This document shows, piece after piece, positions 44,030 to 54,465 of a stretch of 64,000 nucleotides of DNA. Made by a program: the position numbers and the translations under genes. Below the pieces are notes generated by a model. The model did not search any database and was not told the DNA's origin. It saw nothing but the letters and a program-made list of their open reading frames with translations. Position 1 is the stretch's first letter; each line of letters opens with the position of its first letter. The stretch is taken from positions 790,528 through 854,527 of the forward strand of contig NW_020654748.1 in NCBI RefSeq assembly GCF_003589595.1. The letters run 5' to 3'. Source of the stretch: Hyposmocoma kahamanoa. Lineage: Eukaryota; Arthropoda; Insecta; Lepidoptera; Cosmopterigidae.

Positions 44030-44335
44030 AGGGTGTTCGTTTATTATTCCTATTTCTGTTTTATTATACGAGCATTTAGGAAGTTAATAGTCATTTTATA
44101 TTTATTGAGTTCTATTGAACGTTACGAGGAAAGACGTTACAACTTTAATCGCTAAGGAGTGTTGACCAACTCTCTTTATTTACTGTTGCGACCTTGTTTA
44201 ATAAATACATAAGAAATTATGTACTTGTGACACAAATTGTAATAAGCTTGTTTCACTGTAGTTTTAAGCCTCGTGGAAGGCAGATTTTGAATATCAACCG
44301 GAATCTTATTAAAGAAGCGTATACATTATACTTTG
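44030..44335 (-). mobile_element. Diverged CR1/L2-like LINE 3' remnant
   Basis: 'cctcgtggaaggcagatttt' and 'aaccggaatcttattaaaga' parallel, with divergence, the minus-strand LINE end at 37.6 kb. No intact frame. Confidence 0.4.
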
Positions 44336-44371
44336 AATCATTTTTAATTAATTAATCATATTAATTTTAGG

Positions 44372-44630
44372 AACTATAGAGCTTCTTGTGAAAGAGTTTG
44401 TCCAGGGAAGTAGTACTTCGAAGGGTAAGGGTGCTGGTGAAATTACAGGCACTTACGTCTCAATCGTTACTTCTTCAAAATTACGTCCAAATCAGCGTGA
44501 TGGCAATGCCCCTCAAATCTTTGCAATTTAAAGCTTTGAGTGACACTGCAACTGCTATGGACCGGCGTGTCGCTTACCATCAGGCACACGAATAGGTCAT
44601 CCCGTCACTTCCACCTGGTAGACATACACC
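44372..44630 (+). repeat. SINE-A with internal deletion
   Basis: 'agcttcttgtgaaagagttt' to 'catcccgtcacttccacc'. The Gly-rich 5' middle block is deleted ('agtagtacttcgaagggtaa'). Confidence 0.87.
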
Positions 44631-44690
44631 ATGGACTTCCACCTGCTACGCTCCTGACAAACCTCCTTCGTATTCTCCTTCTTCTCTTTC

Positions 44691-44971
44691 ATTGACTTAC
44701 AAATAAATGGACGACGGGTCTAATACAAAAACCACGAAAAAAATGTCCCAAGTCAACCTATTTAAACGTAGTGACATGTAAAGGAATATGAAAAAGCTAA
44801 AACGTTGGATTTTTAAATATCATCGCAGTACTGTTTACTTTTGCTTGCTTCGCTGTCAGTCGAACAAACGAAGACTAAAGCGTGAATGACGCTCTGTATA
44901 CGATTTTAACGCCCTATAAGTTCGGACACTTTTTAGCGCGGACCCGACGTCCATGTAATTGTAAGTCAACG
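44691..44971. mobile_element. MITE 'CATTGAC', copy 2 (281 bp)
   Basis: Inverse orientation to copy 1, same 281-bp length, same ends (CATTGACTTACAAATAAATG to 'catgtaattgtaagtcaacg', one terminal mismatch). Perfect 8-bp duplication TTCTCTTT (44683-44690 and 44972-44979). Confidence 0.95.
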
Positions 44972-44979
44972 TTCTCTTT

Positions 44980-46287
44980 ACTCTTTTTAACGACATCCCG
45001 ATCTGATTGAGATAATTATGTACGCCAAGATCTACCTCTCCCTCCATCCACATTCGCTCTATAAATTTGTACCGTCAATCTACCAACATTCGTTCTTTCT
45101 TCATGATCAAACCATCGGAGCATCCCCTTTTCTATCCCAGTCACTACATCATCTTTCATACAATATATAATCACTAAACAGATAATCTTGTAACTTGTTC
45201 AAGCTCGTAATGTAATAAACTACACAACTTAGTGGTTAGTTTCACAAAACACCTTTACGGCTCCCAATGTGTATCAGCACCCATTGTGTACTTTTGTTAC
45301 ATTACCTTATTTAAATAAAATGTGGTGTACAAAAACCATAATTATTTTACCGCCAACAAACTCAGCGTGACTTACATTTTCAGTCTTCCTGCGTAAGACT
45401 TAGAGAACTTATGTTTTGAGTAAATGTAGAAATTTCTTTGTATAACACTGCGTCCATTTCTTACAAATGTCCGTAGGATACAAACCGCTGTTTTGTTGTT
45501 TGAATAATGGTCGAGAGGTGTTTGCCTGAACGTTTTAAATGGAAAATTAAGTGTGAACCTTTGGAAACTCGATTTCTCTCTAAGCTTTAGGGTTTTGTGT
45601 GTTTACTCGGGCTTGAACGCATTGTTTAGATTCTCGTTTGTTTATTTTACTAAAACGAACATTTCCATTCCATCCCTGCTCACGTGCGATTGTTGGCTCA
45701 TTAAATTATAACAAAGCAGCACTTGTACAACGTCATGTGACGTCTTATCTTAATTCCTGTTTTTATTCGCTAGGAACTTTCTTGTAGTGTGACATTTTAC
45801 ATTTTTTTTCAACATAATCGTGTGACGGGTTAAGACAACACTATTTTTATTTCACCAAAAAACTAGCAACCCCCTAAACGTCTCTGATTAAAAATCCAAT
45901 CATAGCATTTAAAATTTAAATCTTACCAGTAATTCTTTGTCAAAAACTTCCATAATTGTTTTAAAAAGGAACTGTTTATGAAAATCTTTTGCATAACATC
46001 TGTAGAGGTTTTTATGTGCAATTCATAGACGATGCAATAGGCTTAGAGCCCTTCTAGTGGGCCCCCTTAACATTTTAGTAACCGTAAAACCCGAATCCTT
46101 ACAGGCCACAGTTATCTTCGCATCTTCCATATTGTGCGTTTTGCCACGCTTGTTACGCCAAACTTTTTGAAAACATACGATTTCGTATATTGGACGGGCA
46201 CGATGCGTTTACTTGGGAAATAATAATAAGGATTTCATAATCATGTCTAGCTAGCTCATATCACAAAAAATTTAACAATAGTAATCT
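44980..46287. other. Unassigned AT-rich stretch
   Basis: 1.3 kb with no coding or repeat signal recognised. Confidence 0.4.
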
Positions 46288-46600
46288 AGGAATGAAACTA
46301 TTTTTCCGGATTTAAATCGCGTATATTTGTTGTTTCAAACAAACCAACGTTTCGGGCCCTTTACAGGTCCCTTGGTCATGTTAATAATAAATTGAACTTA
46401 AAAAAAATTCATTCAATAAAATAGTTTGTAAAACTTAATGTAGCGTAAATTGGAATGTTTTCTTTGTAAAATTAAAAATAAGGTATTTAATTAATAACTA
46501 TTGTAACTATAGTGAAAAAATAGGGTGGTTTGCATCAATATTAGACATGACTGGTTGAAGACTGTACCACCTCAGTCAACCGTGACGTCAATACGCCTTT
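46288..46600 (-). repeat. Repeat D, long copy
   Basis: 'actatttttccggatttaaa', 'aacgtttcgggccctttaca', a ~60-bp spacer, then 'gtagcgtaaattggaatgtt' (this block in forward sense), 'gtgaaaaaatagggtggttt' and 'accacctcagtcaaccgtga'. The copy is rearranged: its two halves are in opposite orientations. Confidence 0.75.
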
Positions 46601-46604
46601 GATA

Positions 46605-46985
46605 TGTGGTGCTGGCGCAGAATGTTAAAGATACCATGGACAGCTCGCCGCACCAATGTCTCCGTACTTGAAGAATTCAAGATAAAGAACGCACAGCGTC
46701 TGTCTTTAATATGCATGTAGCGTGTGATACGCTATTTTCGTCACGTGACACGTAGAGATGCTGACTACCTGGAGCGTTTGATGGTGACAGGGAAGGTGGA
46801 GGGAAAGAGACCTAGAAGCAGGAGTCCCTAAAGGTGGTCAGATTAGATCTTCGAAAAACTGGAGCCACCAATCAGCGCCGTATTACAACAATGAGACTGA
46901 CCGCAACCGATGGAGGCAAATGGTTGGCAGGATGAAGTGGAGTCACGCTCCGATGTGAGGATCAGCAGTGAGGATCGATTAAGAA
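46605..46985 (+). mobile_element. RTE-like LINE C-terminal part
   Basis: 'MWCWRRMLKIPWTARRTNVS', 'VLEEFKIKNAQRLS', then after a stop 'RVIRYFRHVTRRDADYLERL' and 'MVTGKVEGKRPRSRSP'. This is the classic W.R.L.IPWT..RTN....E, GH..RR....LE, G.VEGKR.RGR block of insect endonuclease/reverse transcriptases. Stops and frameshifts make it dead. Confidence 0.88.
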
Positions 46986-47029
46986 GAGAAAGTATTTATT
47001 TAACATCAGCTGGTTATATATCGAATCTA

Positions 47030-47080
47030 ACCTAACGTTTCGGGTTTTTTACAGGTGCGTTGGTCACGGCTGACAAGGTT
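47030..47080 (-). repeat. Repeat D fragment
   Basis: 'aacgtttcgggttttttaca' and 'ggtcacggctgacaagg'. Confidence 0.55.
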
Positions 47081-47139
47081 TGTTGGCAATATGAGCAACA
47101 TCGAAAACCTGAGAACTCGATATATTTTTTAATCTTTTT

Positions 47140-47402
47140 GTACCAAGTTACGGGACAAACAGGAAGTGCGCCTGTTGATAAGCGATCCGCAGTTGCAGTG
47201 TCACTTAGAGCTTTAAATTGCAAAGATCTGAGGGGCACTACTACTGCACCCTGAGACTAAAGTTGTCCCATGTGCCTGTAATTTCACCAGCACCCCTTAC
47301 TTTTCAAAATCGAAATGCTTACATTCCTGCTTGGCGGCGGAAATAGCCAAGGCGGCAGTACTTCCCTGAACGAACTATTTCATAATCAGTTGAACTGCTA
47401 AT
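47140..47402 (-). repeat. SINE-A
   Basis: 'aagttacgggacaaacagga' to 'cagttgaactgctaataaa', near full length with small losses. Confidence 0.88.
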
Positions 47403-47699
47403 AAATATATACGTACATATACTCACACCCTTGGATTCCTATTGGAATAGGCAAAGACTATCGATCTGGTGTCCTAGTCCTACGTCACTACGCAATCCAG
47501 CCTTTTTAAGATCATTCTTCAAAGCCATCCTATTCGAACGTTGCCTTCCATGTTTACTTACTCTACTTTTATTGATCTACACCATGTGTTCAAATTACCT
47601 CAACACACTTTTCTTTTTCTTGTCGCTACATCCTCTTTCAAACTACAAGGTTCACGAAAACAGTATCTGACTGTGTCACATAATTTTTTTTTAAATAGC
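47403..47699. other. Unassigned short stretch
   Basis: A 79-codon frame at 47431-47670 has no motif I recognise and is not called. Confidence 0.35.
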
Positions 47700-47780
47700 A
47701 CACACTCACCATAGCCCCGCACTAGGGAAACCCTGTGTCGCGGGTACCATGGACACACATATAGACAACCACAAATATAT
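47700..47780 (-). repeat. SINE-C 3' fragment
   Basis: 'catagccccgcactagggaa', 'gtcgcgggtaccatggacac' and 'acatatagacaaccac', equivalent to the distal end of SINE-C. Confidence 0.65.
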
Positions 47781-48389
47781 ATTAAAAAATCGTGAGATAC
47801 TGCAATTATGTCACGTTAAACGCACTCGTGGATGTAACACGTCCAGACCAGATGGTTTACTGGACTTCACTGGGACGGGTACTCAAAGACATATGGACTA
47901 AAACCTCCCATTTTACTTACGTGTTGCGTTGTTCTCTTGCAGCTCCCTATAACCTTTAGTTATTTTCGATAGTTGGTCAATTCTTTTTTACGTTAATAAT
48001 ACTTTCGTAGACACATAGTTCGATATCAAAAATAAATATATTCCAGATTCCACTGAGCAGTTAAAGGCTAAATACCTCACTGTATGATCCGTACTAAGGC
48101 TTTTCCAGCAATAAAATTTGCATAACTACGCCTCTTGGCGCGGGGCATAGCGTCTTATTAAATTTCCACCCCTCCAAAAGTCATTAATGGTTTGTACTTA
48201 ACCACCTAGCGGTATTTTGCGATAAATCATAAGGCTTCACGATGCTGCAATATCTGCAGAAAAACCAACTTAACTTTGCTGTTAACTGTGGCTCTGTCAT
48301 CGCATGATTCTATTAAACTGCGAAATAATACACAATCGATATTTCGGGGAAGAAAGGACGTTAAAGCTGAAGGGAAACTACATTTGCAG
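47781..48389. other. Unassigned stretch
   Basis: Nothing recognised. Confidence 0.35.
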
Positions 48390-48677
48390 TCTTTTTTTAT
48401 AACACCAAGTGACGGGTCAAGCAAGTCGGGCGCCTGGTGGTAAGCGACGCCTGTCCATAACGGTTGCAGTGCCACACAGAGCCTTATATCACAAAGATCT
48501 GAAGGACACTGCCGCAGTGGCAGTCACGTTGACAAGCCCTATGTGCCTGTAATTTCACCAACACCTCTTACCCTTCAAAACTAGAACCCAGTAACGTAAC
48601 CATTAATACTTGGCAGCAGAAATAGGTAAGGTGACAGTACTTCCCTGGACGGACTCTTTCACAAGGAGCTGTACTGA
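48390..48677 (-). repeat. SINE-A, near full length
   Basis: 'ttataacaccaagtgacggg' to 'caaggagctgtactgaatt'. Confidence 0.9.
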
Positions 48678-48689
48678 ATTTACAAGCGA

Positions 48690-48880
48690 AATTTAATTTG
48701 AAATTTACCATGAGTTTTTTGTGAAGGGAAACATAGTGAAGAAACCTGCACACATCTGCAAAGCAATTTGTGTTTGAAGTTCTCAATCCGTATTGGACCC
48801 GTGTGAGATCTACATATAGCCCAAGCTCTCTCACTGTGAGAGGAGGCCTGTGCGCAGCACTCGAAATAAATATAGGCTAT
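48690..48880 (+). mobile_element. Diverged LINE 3'-UTR-type tail
   Basis: 'gggaaacatagtgaagaaac', 'gtattggacccgtgtgagat', 'actgtgagaggaggcctgtg' and 'cgcagcactcgaaataaata' parallel the tail at 20.64-20.86 kb. Confidence 0.55.
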
Positions 48881-48953
48881 GGCATAATACAGCGAGGACT
48901 ATGTAATTAGCATAGTCCTGAGATGCTGACTCATGGGCCCTTTTGACATGCTT

Positions 48954-49318
48954 TTTTTATAATTATTAATACAAAGATCGAATACTTAGAAAAAATTCCT
49001 TCGAACCGACGTCTTCCAGCAAATCGTGCTAGACGCTATACCAACTAAGACGCAGAACGAACCAACAGACCTCACGAATTTTTCTGTCTGCTTGTTATTA
49101 CACTTTTGTATTTGGTGTTCAACGACTTTTTAGCCGTAGCGCCATCTATGACAAATCTATGAAAGTATTTCGTCACCCAGTTAGATGCCTTTACAGCTAC
49201 CAGCCCTGGCTAGAGATGTCGCTATTAACTTTTAATCAAATTTTTATTGAATTGATATTCAATTATTTTTTGTGAAATTATTCCACTAGTTTGTTATAAT
49301 TATTAATACAAAGATCGA
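48954..49318 (-). repeat. SINE-B, second dimer
   Basis: Minus strand: a tail-only monomer (49318 back to 49250) leads into a full monomer (about 49245 back to 48954). The junction 'aacttttaatcaaattttta' resembles that of the 3.2-kb dimer. I could not identify a clear target duplication here. Confidence 0.75.
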
Positions 49319-49460
49319 AACACTTTTTTTATCATAACTTATTTTTATTAACGTTTTTTTGTTTGAAATTCATATATTTCAAATAAAGCCAATTTTATTT
49401 TATTTTTTATATAGGCTAACTATTATTATTATTCAGGAAACCATACAGTAAGAACCGTAA

Positions 49461-49502
49461 GTGACAGCGTGATATAGATCAACCGTCATATCACGCTGTC
49501 AC
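49461..49502. other. 15-bp perfect hairpin
   Basis: GTGACAGCGTGATAT (49461-49475), a 12-nt loop, and its exact complement (49488-49502). Too short for a typical animal pre-miRNA unless pairing extends, and the flanks pair poorly. Unknown role. Confidence 0.7.
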
Positions 49503-50284
49503 CTGCGTTCATCCTTTGATAATATGAGATCGCGACCTGTACCACAATGAACTTATGTTTATGAAGCGAAAAAGAGAGCTAAAAAATCAAATTTGAAGAA
49601 CAAGAACATAAAAACCGCAACAGAATAGGAAATTATTTCAAATTTAACATGAATGATTCTTTCTTTCTATAAACCAACGTTACTTCACTCTGTTTTATTT
49701 CGTTATTCGTTACTTCGGCTATGTCCATCCTTTAGCAACATGAGATAGTCGATAATTTGCTTTAGTTAATATATTTTTTTATTTTTGTAACTAGTTCGGT
49801 ATATATTACCTAGAAATTTAATTGAAACATATGAAATGTCCAATCGTATCCAAAGGTATGAAATGTTCTAAATTTGTCCACCTGATTTCGTAAATTGGTA
49901 TCATCGTACGTGAATTACTTTTATTGTCCTTAAAAGATGATAAAGCCTTGGGATCCCCGCTGAAACCATAATGCTGAGAAATTAAGTATCCTTTGTTTGT
50001 ACGCGGTTTTTTCTTTCCTGGAAATTATGTGCACCATTTATGATGTAATTGTCCGGTTTTATTACCGCAATAGCTCGGAGTCAAGGAATATTATTATTTT
50101 TTTTGTTGCAACTTTGCAATTAGGAACATACTATTGAGACGTAAACTTTCTTGCAGAGCTTTAAATTGCAAAGAACTATTAAGACATATTAAGTTGACAA
50201 GTCTCATGGTCCGCCATATTTAGAGAAAATATCCAAATTTTTACACAAAACCAGGGGACATCACATTGCTTTCCCATAAGATAT
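49503..50284. other. Mostly unassigned stretch with a SINE-A scrap
   Basis: A SINE-A fragment (-) sits at about 50155-50215 ('cagagctttaaattgcaaag', 'taagttgacaagtctcatgg'). The rest is AT-rich and unrecognised. Confidence 0.45.
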
Positions 50285-50545
50285 CAAAACAAATTAATCA
50301 TTAACAAACTAGTGCAGCAATTTCACAAAAGATAATTTGGTGTCATGGTGGTGAAATATTCTGACATTCAATAAAAAAAAATCATTAAAGTTAATAGCGA
50401 CATCTCTAACCAGGGCTGGTAGCTATAAAGGTACCTAACTAGGTGACGAAATACTTTCATAGATTTCTCATAAATGGCGCTTCGGCTAAAAAGTTGTTGA
50501 AAACCAAATATCCGATCCGAGAACAACCACATAGAAAAATTTTAT
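50285..50545 (+). repeat. SINE-B tandem junction
   Basis: The tail of one unit (50307-50375, 'caaactagtgcagcaatttc', with the 'atggtggtgaaatattctga' variant end) is followed directly by the leader of the next ('gttaatagcgacatctctaa' to 'ccgatccgag'). The tRNA-like core of the second unit is missing. This is a third tandem arrangement of this SINE. Confidence 0.8.
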
Positions 50546-50675
50546 TTGTCAAGTTTTATTGACATCGGTTAACGAAAAGTGCGCGAAACCAGATTCATCC
50601 CCTAGTTTCTCAGCCTTAGAGACCAATACTGAGGTACCCTCTTTCCGACAAAAAAAATCATGAAAATCGATTTAC
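50546..50675 (-). repeat. Repeat E fragment upstream of amnionless
   Basis: Reverse complement reads 'gtaaatcgattttcatgatt', 'ggaaagagggtacctc', 'actaggggatgaatctggtt' and 'gcgcacttttcgttaaccga', the repeat E blocks with an internal deletion. It ends only ~160 bp before the amnionless start codon. Confidence 0.75.
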
Positions 50676-50770
50676 TAATTGAGTTTATACGGAATATTAA
50701 AATGTTTTTACAAAACGATAGATTATTATCAGGTGTCACATTACAATCCAAAACAGATGGAAACGTATCC

Positions 50771-50830
50771 CTTTATACGCTTATCTTTTTGTCCATTCGC
50801 TCGCAGTGCTCATCATCATAGCCACACGTG
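50771..50830 (+). promoter_or_regulatory. Possible core promoter of amnionless
   Basis: A TATA-like CTTTATACGC at 50771-50780 lies about 30 bp upstream of 'tcgcagtgct' (initiator-like), and an E-box CACGTG is at 50824-50829, just before the ATG at 50838. Pattern-based guess only. If right, the 5' leader is about 35 nt. Confidence 0.3.
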
Positions 50831-50837
50831 TAGTACA

Positions 50838-52139
50838 ATGCAGAGGGTATATATATTATTTATTTTCATTGCATTTGCATCTTCTGACGTAGTGAAATGG
50901 TTACCAGACAAAAGCTTCAGCTTAGCAACGAACTTCAGAGATCACAAGCGTCCCTGTTCAAAACAAACAGTAATTTTCCCCCAAACTATGTACGAAAGTA
51001 CAACTATTGACTCGGATATTTCTGTAAGTGGAATGGTTCTGCCTAAAGACGGATCATTGACAATCGATGCAACTATAAAATTTGGAAGAGATCCCAATGA
51101 CAATTGCACTGAAGAAGGAAACACTTACTTTATGCCAAGTTCAACAGCTTCGTGGGCTCAAGTAGACGTTTGGTCTTCACCAAGATTTAATAAGGCGACA
51201 CCAGATTTTGAAAGAGTGCCTTGTTTCGATGACATCGCAGAGTTTGCAACAAATGCTGAATTCACCCTGAAGTTACCGGATCTTACGCAACGTATTCAAG
51301 GCATAAAGTACGGTTCAATCATTTATAAAACAGATTCCTTCTTACATTACCTTACAATAGACTCATCAGCTTTGCACATTTTGCATGACAACCAAGCATT
51401 TATTCTGAATAAGTTTGGAGAAACAGGAGTTATTTTGGAAACGAAACAATGTAAATCAAGAGCTGGGTGTCCGTGCCAAGAGCAGCTTCAAGAAATGGAT
51501 TGTTCACTGAAATTTTGTCCAGTACCAAAGTGTGTGAATCCAATCCAGCCAACAGGTCATTGCTGTAAAATCTGCGGTGGATATTTAACAATTAACGTAG
51601 ATCAAACATTTGAGATGATGGCGTTTAAAGAAAAAGTTGAGAAGATTGTTGAGTCCTACGGGAAAAATTATCTTTATTATCACATAGGTAGAATTCCTGG
51701 AAACAAGGTGCAATTGATCATGGTAGATAAAGACGAATACGTCGGGAATAGTGCTTTAGTAGTTCATGAAGTGGCAGTTGTAATTGGCAATTCCTATTTG
51801 GAAGCTAAAGCTGTATATAGCGGTAGTCCTTTGTCACTGTCGGGTATGGAAGGAAAGATTTCGTTTTCTATGTTTTTCTTGGTGATTTTAATAATGGGTG
51901 CCATATTTGTATATTACTACAAGATGCCGGAAATGCGGTTTCCTTTCACGATGTATGCGGGTGGACGCAGAGCTGTGATTTCGAGATTCAACAGGAGGAC
52001 AGACAGCGTGGTATCATTGACGAGTAGAAGAGACTCGGAATCCCCAATTGGCACTAGCGCAGGTACGGCATTCAGAAACCCTCTGTACGATTCTAAGAGG
52101 GGGCGTGTCCAGGTCGATGAGACATTAATTGAGGAATAA
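50838..52139 (+). CDS. amn: Amnionless homologue, single exon
   Basis: 433 aa. Amnionless is a type I membrane protein that carries cubilin to the cell surface and drives endocytosis of its ligands (in insects, protein uptake by nephrocytes; in mammals, vitamin B12-intrinsic factor uptake). Start at ATG 50838, because it begins a signal peptide (MQRVYILFIFIAFASS); the frame is open upstream but has no other credible ATG context. Residues 20-50 (KWLPDKSFSLATNF...PCSKQTVIFP) match the family N-terminus. 205-247 is the cysteine-rich VWFC-like module (CPC..., 'CPVPKCVNPIQPTGHCCKIC'). 345-361 is one membrane span. The ~70-residue tail has FRNPLY (412-417), an FxNPxY/F signal of the type amnionless uses to recruit Dab2/ARH adaptors. 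Length agrees with the family (~430-460). There are no introns within the frame. It lies between repeat E copies in opposite orientation. Whether it is the sole genomic copy or an intronless duplicate cannot be told here. Confidence 0.93.
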   Translation: MQRVYILFIFIAFASSDVVKWLPDKSFSLATNFRDHKRPCSKQTVIFPQTMYESTTIDSDISVSGMVLPKDGSLTIDATIKFGRDPNDNCTEEGNTYFMPSSTASWAQVDVWSSPRFNKATPDFERVPCFDDIAEFATNAEFTLKLPDLTQRIQGIKYGSIIYKTDSFLHYLTIDSSALHILHDNQAFILNKFGETGVILETKQCKSRAGCPCQEQLQEMDCSLKFCPVPKCVNPIQPTGHCCKICGGYLTINVDQTFEMMAFKEKVEKIVESYGKNYLYYHIGRIPGNKVQLIMVDKDEYVGNSALVVHEVAVVIGNSYLEAKAVYSGSPLSLSGMEGKISFSMFFLVILIMGAIFVYYYKMPEMRFPFTMYAGGRRAVISRFNRRTDSVVSLTSRRDSESPIGTSAGTAFRNPLYDSKRGRVQVDETLIEE

Positions 52140-52162
52140 TGTTGTTTATTCTATTGTAGTTG

Positions 52163-52196
52163 AATAAAAGATAATACTTATATTAATGATAATAAA
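52163..52196 (+). terminator. Polyadenylation signals of amnionless
   Basis: AATAAA at 52163-52168 and again at 52191-52196, 25-55 nt after the stop codon. A very short 3' UTR would result. No genomic poly(A) tract follows, which argues against a fresh retrocopy. Confidence 0.65.
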
Positions 52197-52318
52197 GTTC
52201 TTTCGTGAATTCTTGAGTTATTGTTACTTAAAATTAATGACAGCCTAATAAGAAATTTTACATTTTTGACGTGGTAAATGTTGCGGACTTTTGAATTTTT
52301 CAATCATTATAATACTTT

Positions 52319-52742
52319 TTAACCTACTTCAAAAGGAGGAGATTCTCATTTTTGTATGTATGTTACGCGATAACTCCGGTATTTGTAAACCAATTTTCAT
52401 GATTCTTTTTTTGTTGGAAAGAGGGTACCTCCATAGTGGTCCCATTTAATTTTGAAGAAAATCATCCACCTCTAAAGGTTGTTCACGCATGAAGATTCAT
52501 TTTTATAAATAGCGCCTAAATTTTATTATAAGGAGCAATTATTTTAATGGTTGATTTTGCTATTCCCCTATTCAAGGCGTTTTCTCTCGTAATATACTTA
52601 AAGTAGTTAGAACCGATTTTTATTATCTCCTGTGTCAAGTCCCGTATAGTGGTTAATTTACGATTTCAATGAGACTTGGTAATGATATGTAATTCCACGT
52701 ACTTTTGAGGTCGGTTTTTTTAGTCCTCTGTACTGAGATTAT
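52319..52742 (+). repeat. Repeat E, long copy
   Basis: 'aacctacttcaaaaggagga', 'gttacgcgataactccggta', 'gaaagagggtacctccatag', 'cttttgaggtcggttttttt' and 'ctgtactgagattatt', colinear with 38.90-39.33 kb. It starts ~120 bp after the last poly(A) signal of amnionless. Confidence 0.85.
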
Positions 52743-53905
52743 TAATGTTTAGAAATTTATTAAGCATATATTTTTTAAAGCCCTTTCTGAACCTAATCGT
52801 TGTTTAAAGTGACATCTCAAGATTTTCTTTGGAAGTGTGTATTATATAGTACCTTAATGGAGTAATGGACATAACTGACAATTTTGAGGAAAATAAAGTT
52901 ATTAACGCACTACGTTTCAAAATTTCATGTTCCATGTAGTAGTGTAAATCATATTTTAATTTATCCATATGTTATTTGATCGTGTCCTTAAGTTTTCGGA
53001 ATTTGTATCTAAATCTGTTTTTTCAAACAAGCCAAAGTTTCGGGACTTCCTTCTTCTTCGACTTCGATTTCGGATTTTCTTAAAGGTACCGTGGCCACGA
53101 CTGAGTGGTATTAACATATACTCGTATATCGCACGTTTTTTATACACTTTGAATCTAATTTGTGTGGAATCTACAACCACGTCGTCTTTCCATACATCTT
53201 TATCTAACACGAATCTTTAATTTTATAATATGACTTTTCAATTAAAACACTTTTAATGTTAGTTTAAAGTTAAGAGATGAAAATTTTAATATATGCTCCG
53301 AAATCTTATTGTACAAACGTATTCTTTTCCCCATAAAAAAATCGTATACTTAAGTTAAATGAAAAAGTTGATATTACGGATACATTTTTTCTCAATGATA
53401 TTATGTATATTTATGTGGGCAAAGTATTTGAGTAAATGTACTGTGATACCACAGTCATGAGGCAGTCTCCCTAAACTTTTCTCTGACAGAAACCCGAGAA
53501 CCTAAACAGTATGCAGAACGAATCACTCGTTTTTGCAACACACCAATGCAACTACATAGGACCAAATAATAAATAATTATACACTGGTATGTAAGCATCT
53601 ATCTATGTTTCTAATTAAACGAGCTCATATCGGGCCTGGTCGTGAATCACTGGATTATTTCAGGACCGCCCATGTCGCGCCACGGGGCGTCTGCCGCGTT
53701 GATACATCATACGCATATGCTTTTTACTATGATATATGCTACATTAAGTTGATAAAGGCGGCTATGTTTATAGAAAAAATAATGGTTTATTAGTCTACAA
53801 GAATCTATCAAACTCTGGCGATGAATTCGAATTGCTTTTTTATCACAACTTACAGCAACTTAATTATCATTAAATAAAAAAGCATAATGTAGAGATTTCA
53901 AAATC
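52743..53905. other. Decayed repeat pieces and unassigned DNA
   Basis: 52985-53105 is a degenerate repeat D (-) ('tttttcaaacaagccaaagt', 'accgtggccacgactgag'). 53185-53350 is a degenerate copy (-) of the LINE end at 37.6 kb ('atgacttttcaattaaaaca', 'tatgctccgaaatcttattg'). 53351-53905 is unrecognised. Confidence 0.5.
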
Positions 53906-53909
53906 TTTA

Positions 53910-54095
53910 CTGCTTCCGTGGCTGAACGGTTAAAATGCTGGACTGCCACGCAGAGGTCCCGGGTGGAGATATTTGCATGGCCTACATTATTTCTTTTGTG
54001 AGTTTGGGTGTATTTTGTGGTTGTCTATGTGCGTGTATATGGCACTCGCGATACATGATTTCCCCAGTGTTAGGCCACGAGTGTGTGCGGTAAAC
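53910..54095 (+). repeat. SINE-C
   Basis: Head 'gcttccgtggctgaacggtt', 'gactgccacgcagaggtccc', body 'tttgtgagtttgggtgtatt' and 'gtttccccagtg'-type end ('atttccccagtgttaggcca'). Confidence 0.85.
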
Positions 54096-54239
54096 AAAAA
54101 ACAAACAAAAAAATTGCTCCAGCTTATCATCCAGAGCAAAATTGTTGGAAAACAAATTGTAGTATTTGGAATTGACAATAATAACAAAATCGTTTATTTA
54201 TCTCCACACAATCATAAGTAAAAGCTCTACACAGGATTT

Positions 54240-54465
54240 AGTAACAACAACAGTGTTGTGAGATAAAAATGTTTGTAGCTCAGCACAATGGCGGAGGGGC
54301 ACTCCTGGTTCAAGAATTTTGGACAATAATTCACCTTCAATACCAGCTCGCTCTTTAAAACGCCAGCATCTAAAATCAGGTTTGCCATGATATTACCCAA
54401 CATAGAGATGTTGATGATGAGAGTATCGGATGGGGCAAGGAACCTCAAGAAAAAGAAATATTAAA
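54240..54465 (+). mobile_element. LINE C-terminal remnant
   Basis: The end of the segment, 'tggggcaaggaacctcaaga' plus 'aaaagaaa', matches the WYGTSRK-type end of RTE-like LINEs, and 'tttgccatgatattacccaa' fits the preceding A.MIANI block. Upstream frames are broken. Confidence 0.5.

Noticed and set aside
50679..50837. 53-codon N-terminal extension of amnionless
   Set aside because: It begins at a TTG, has no ATG in a good context, and would bury the signal peptide that starts at 50838.
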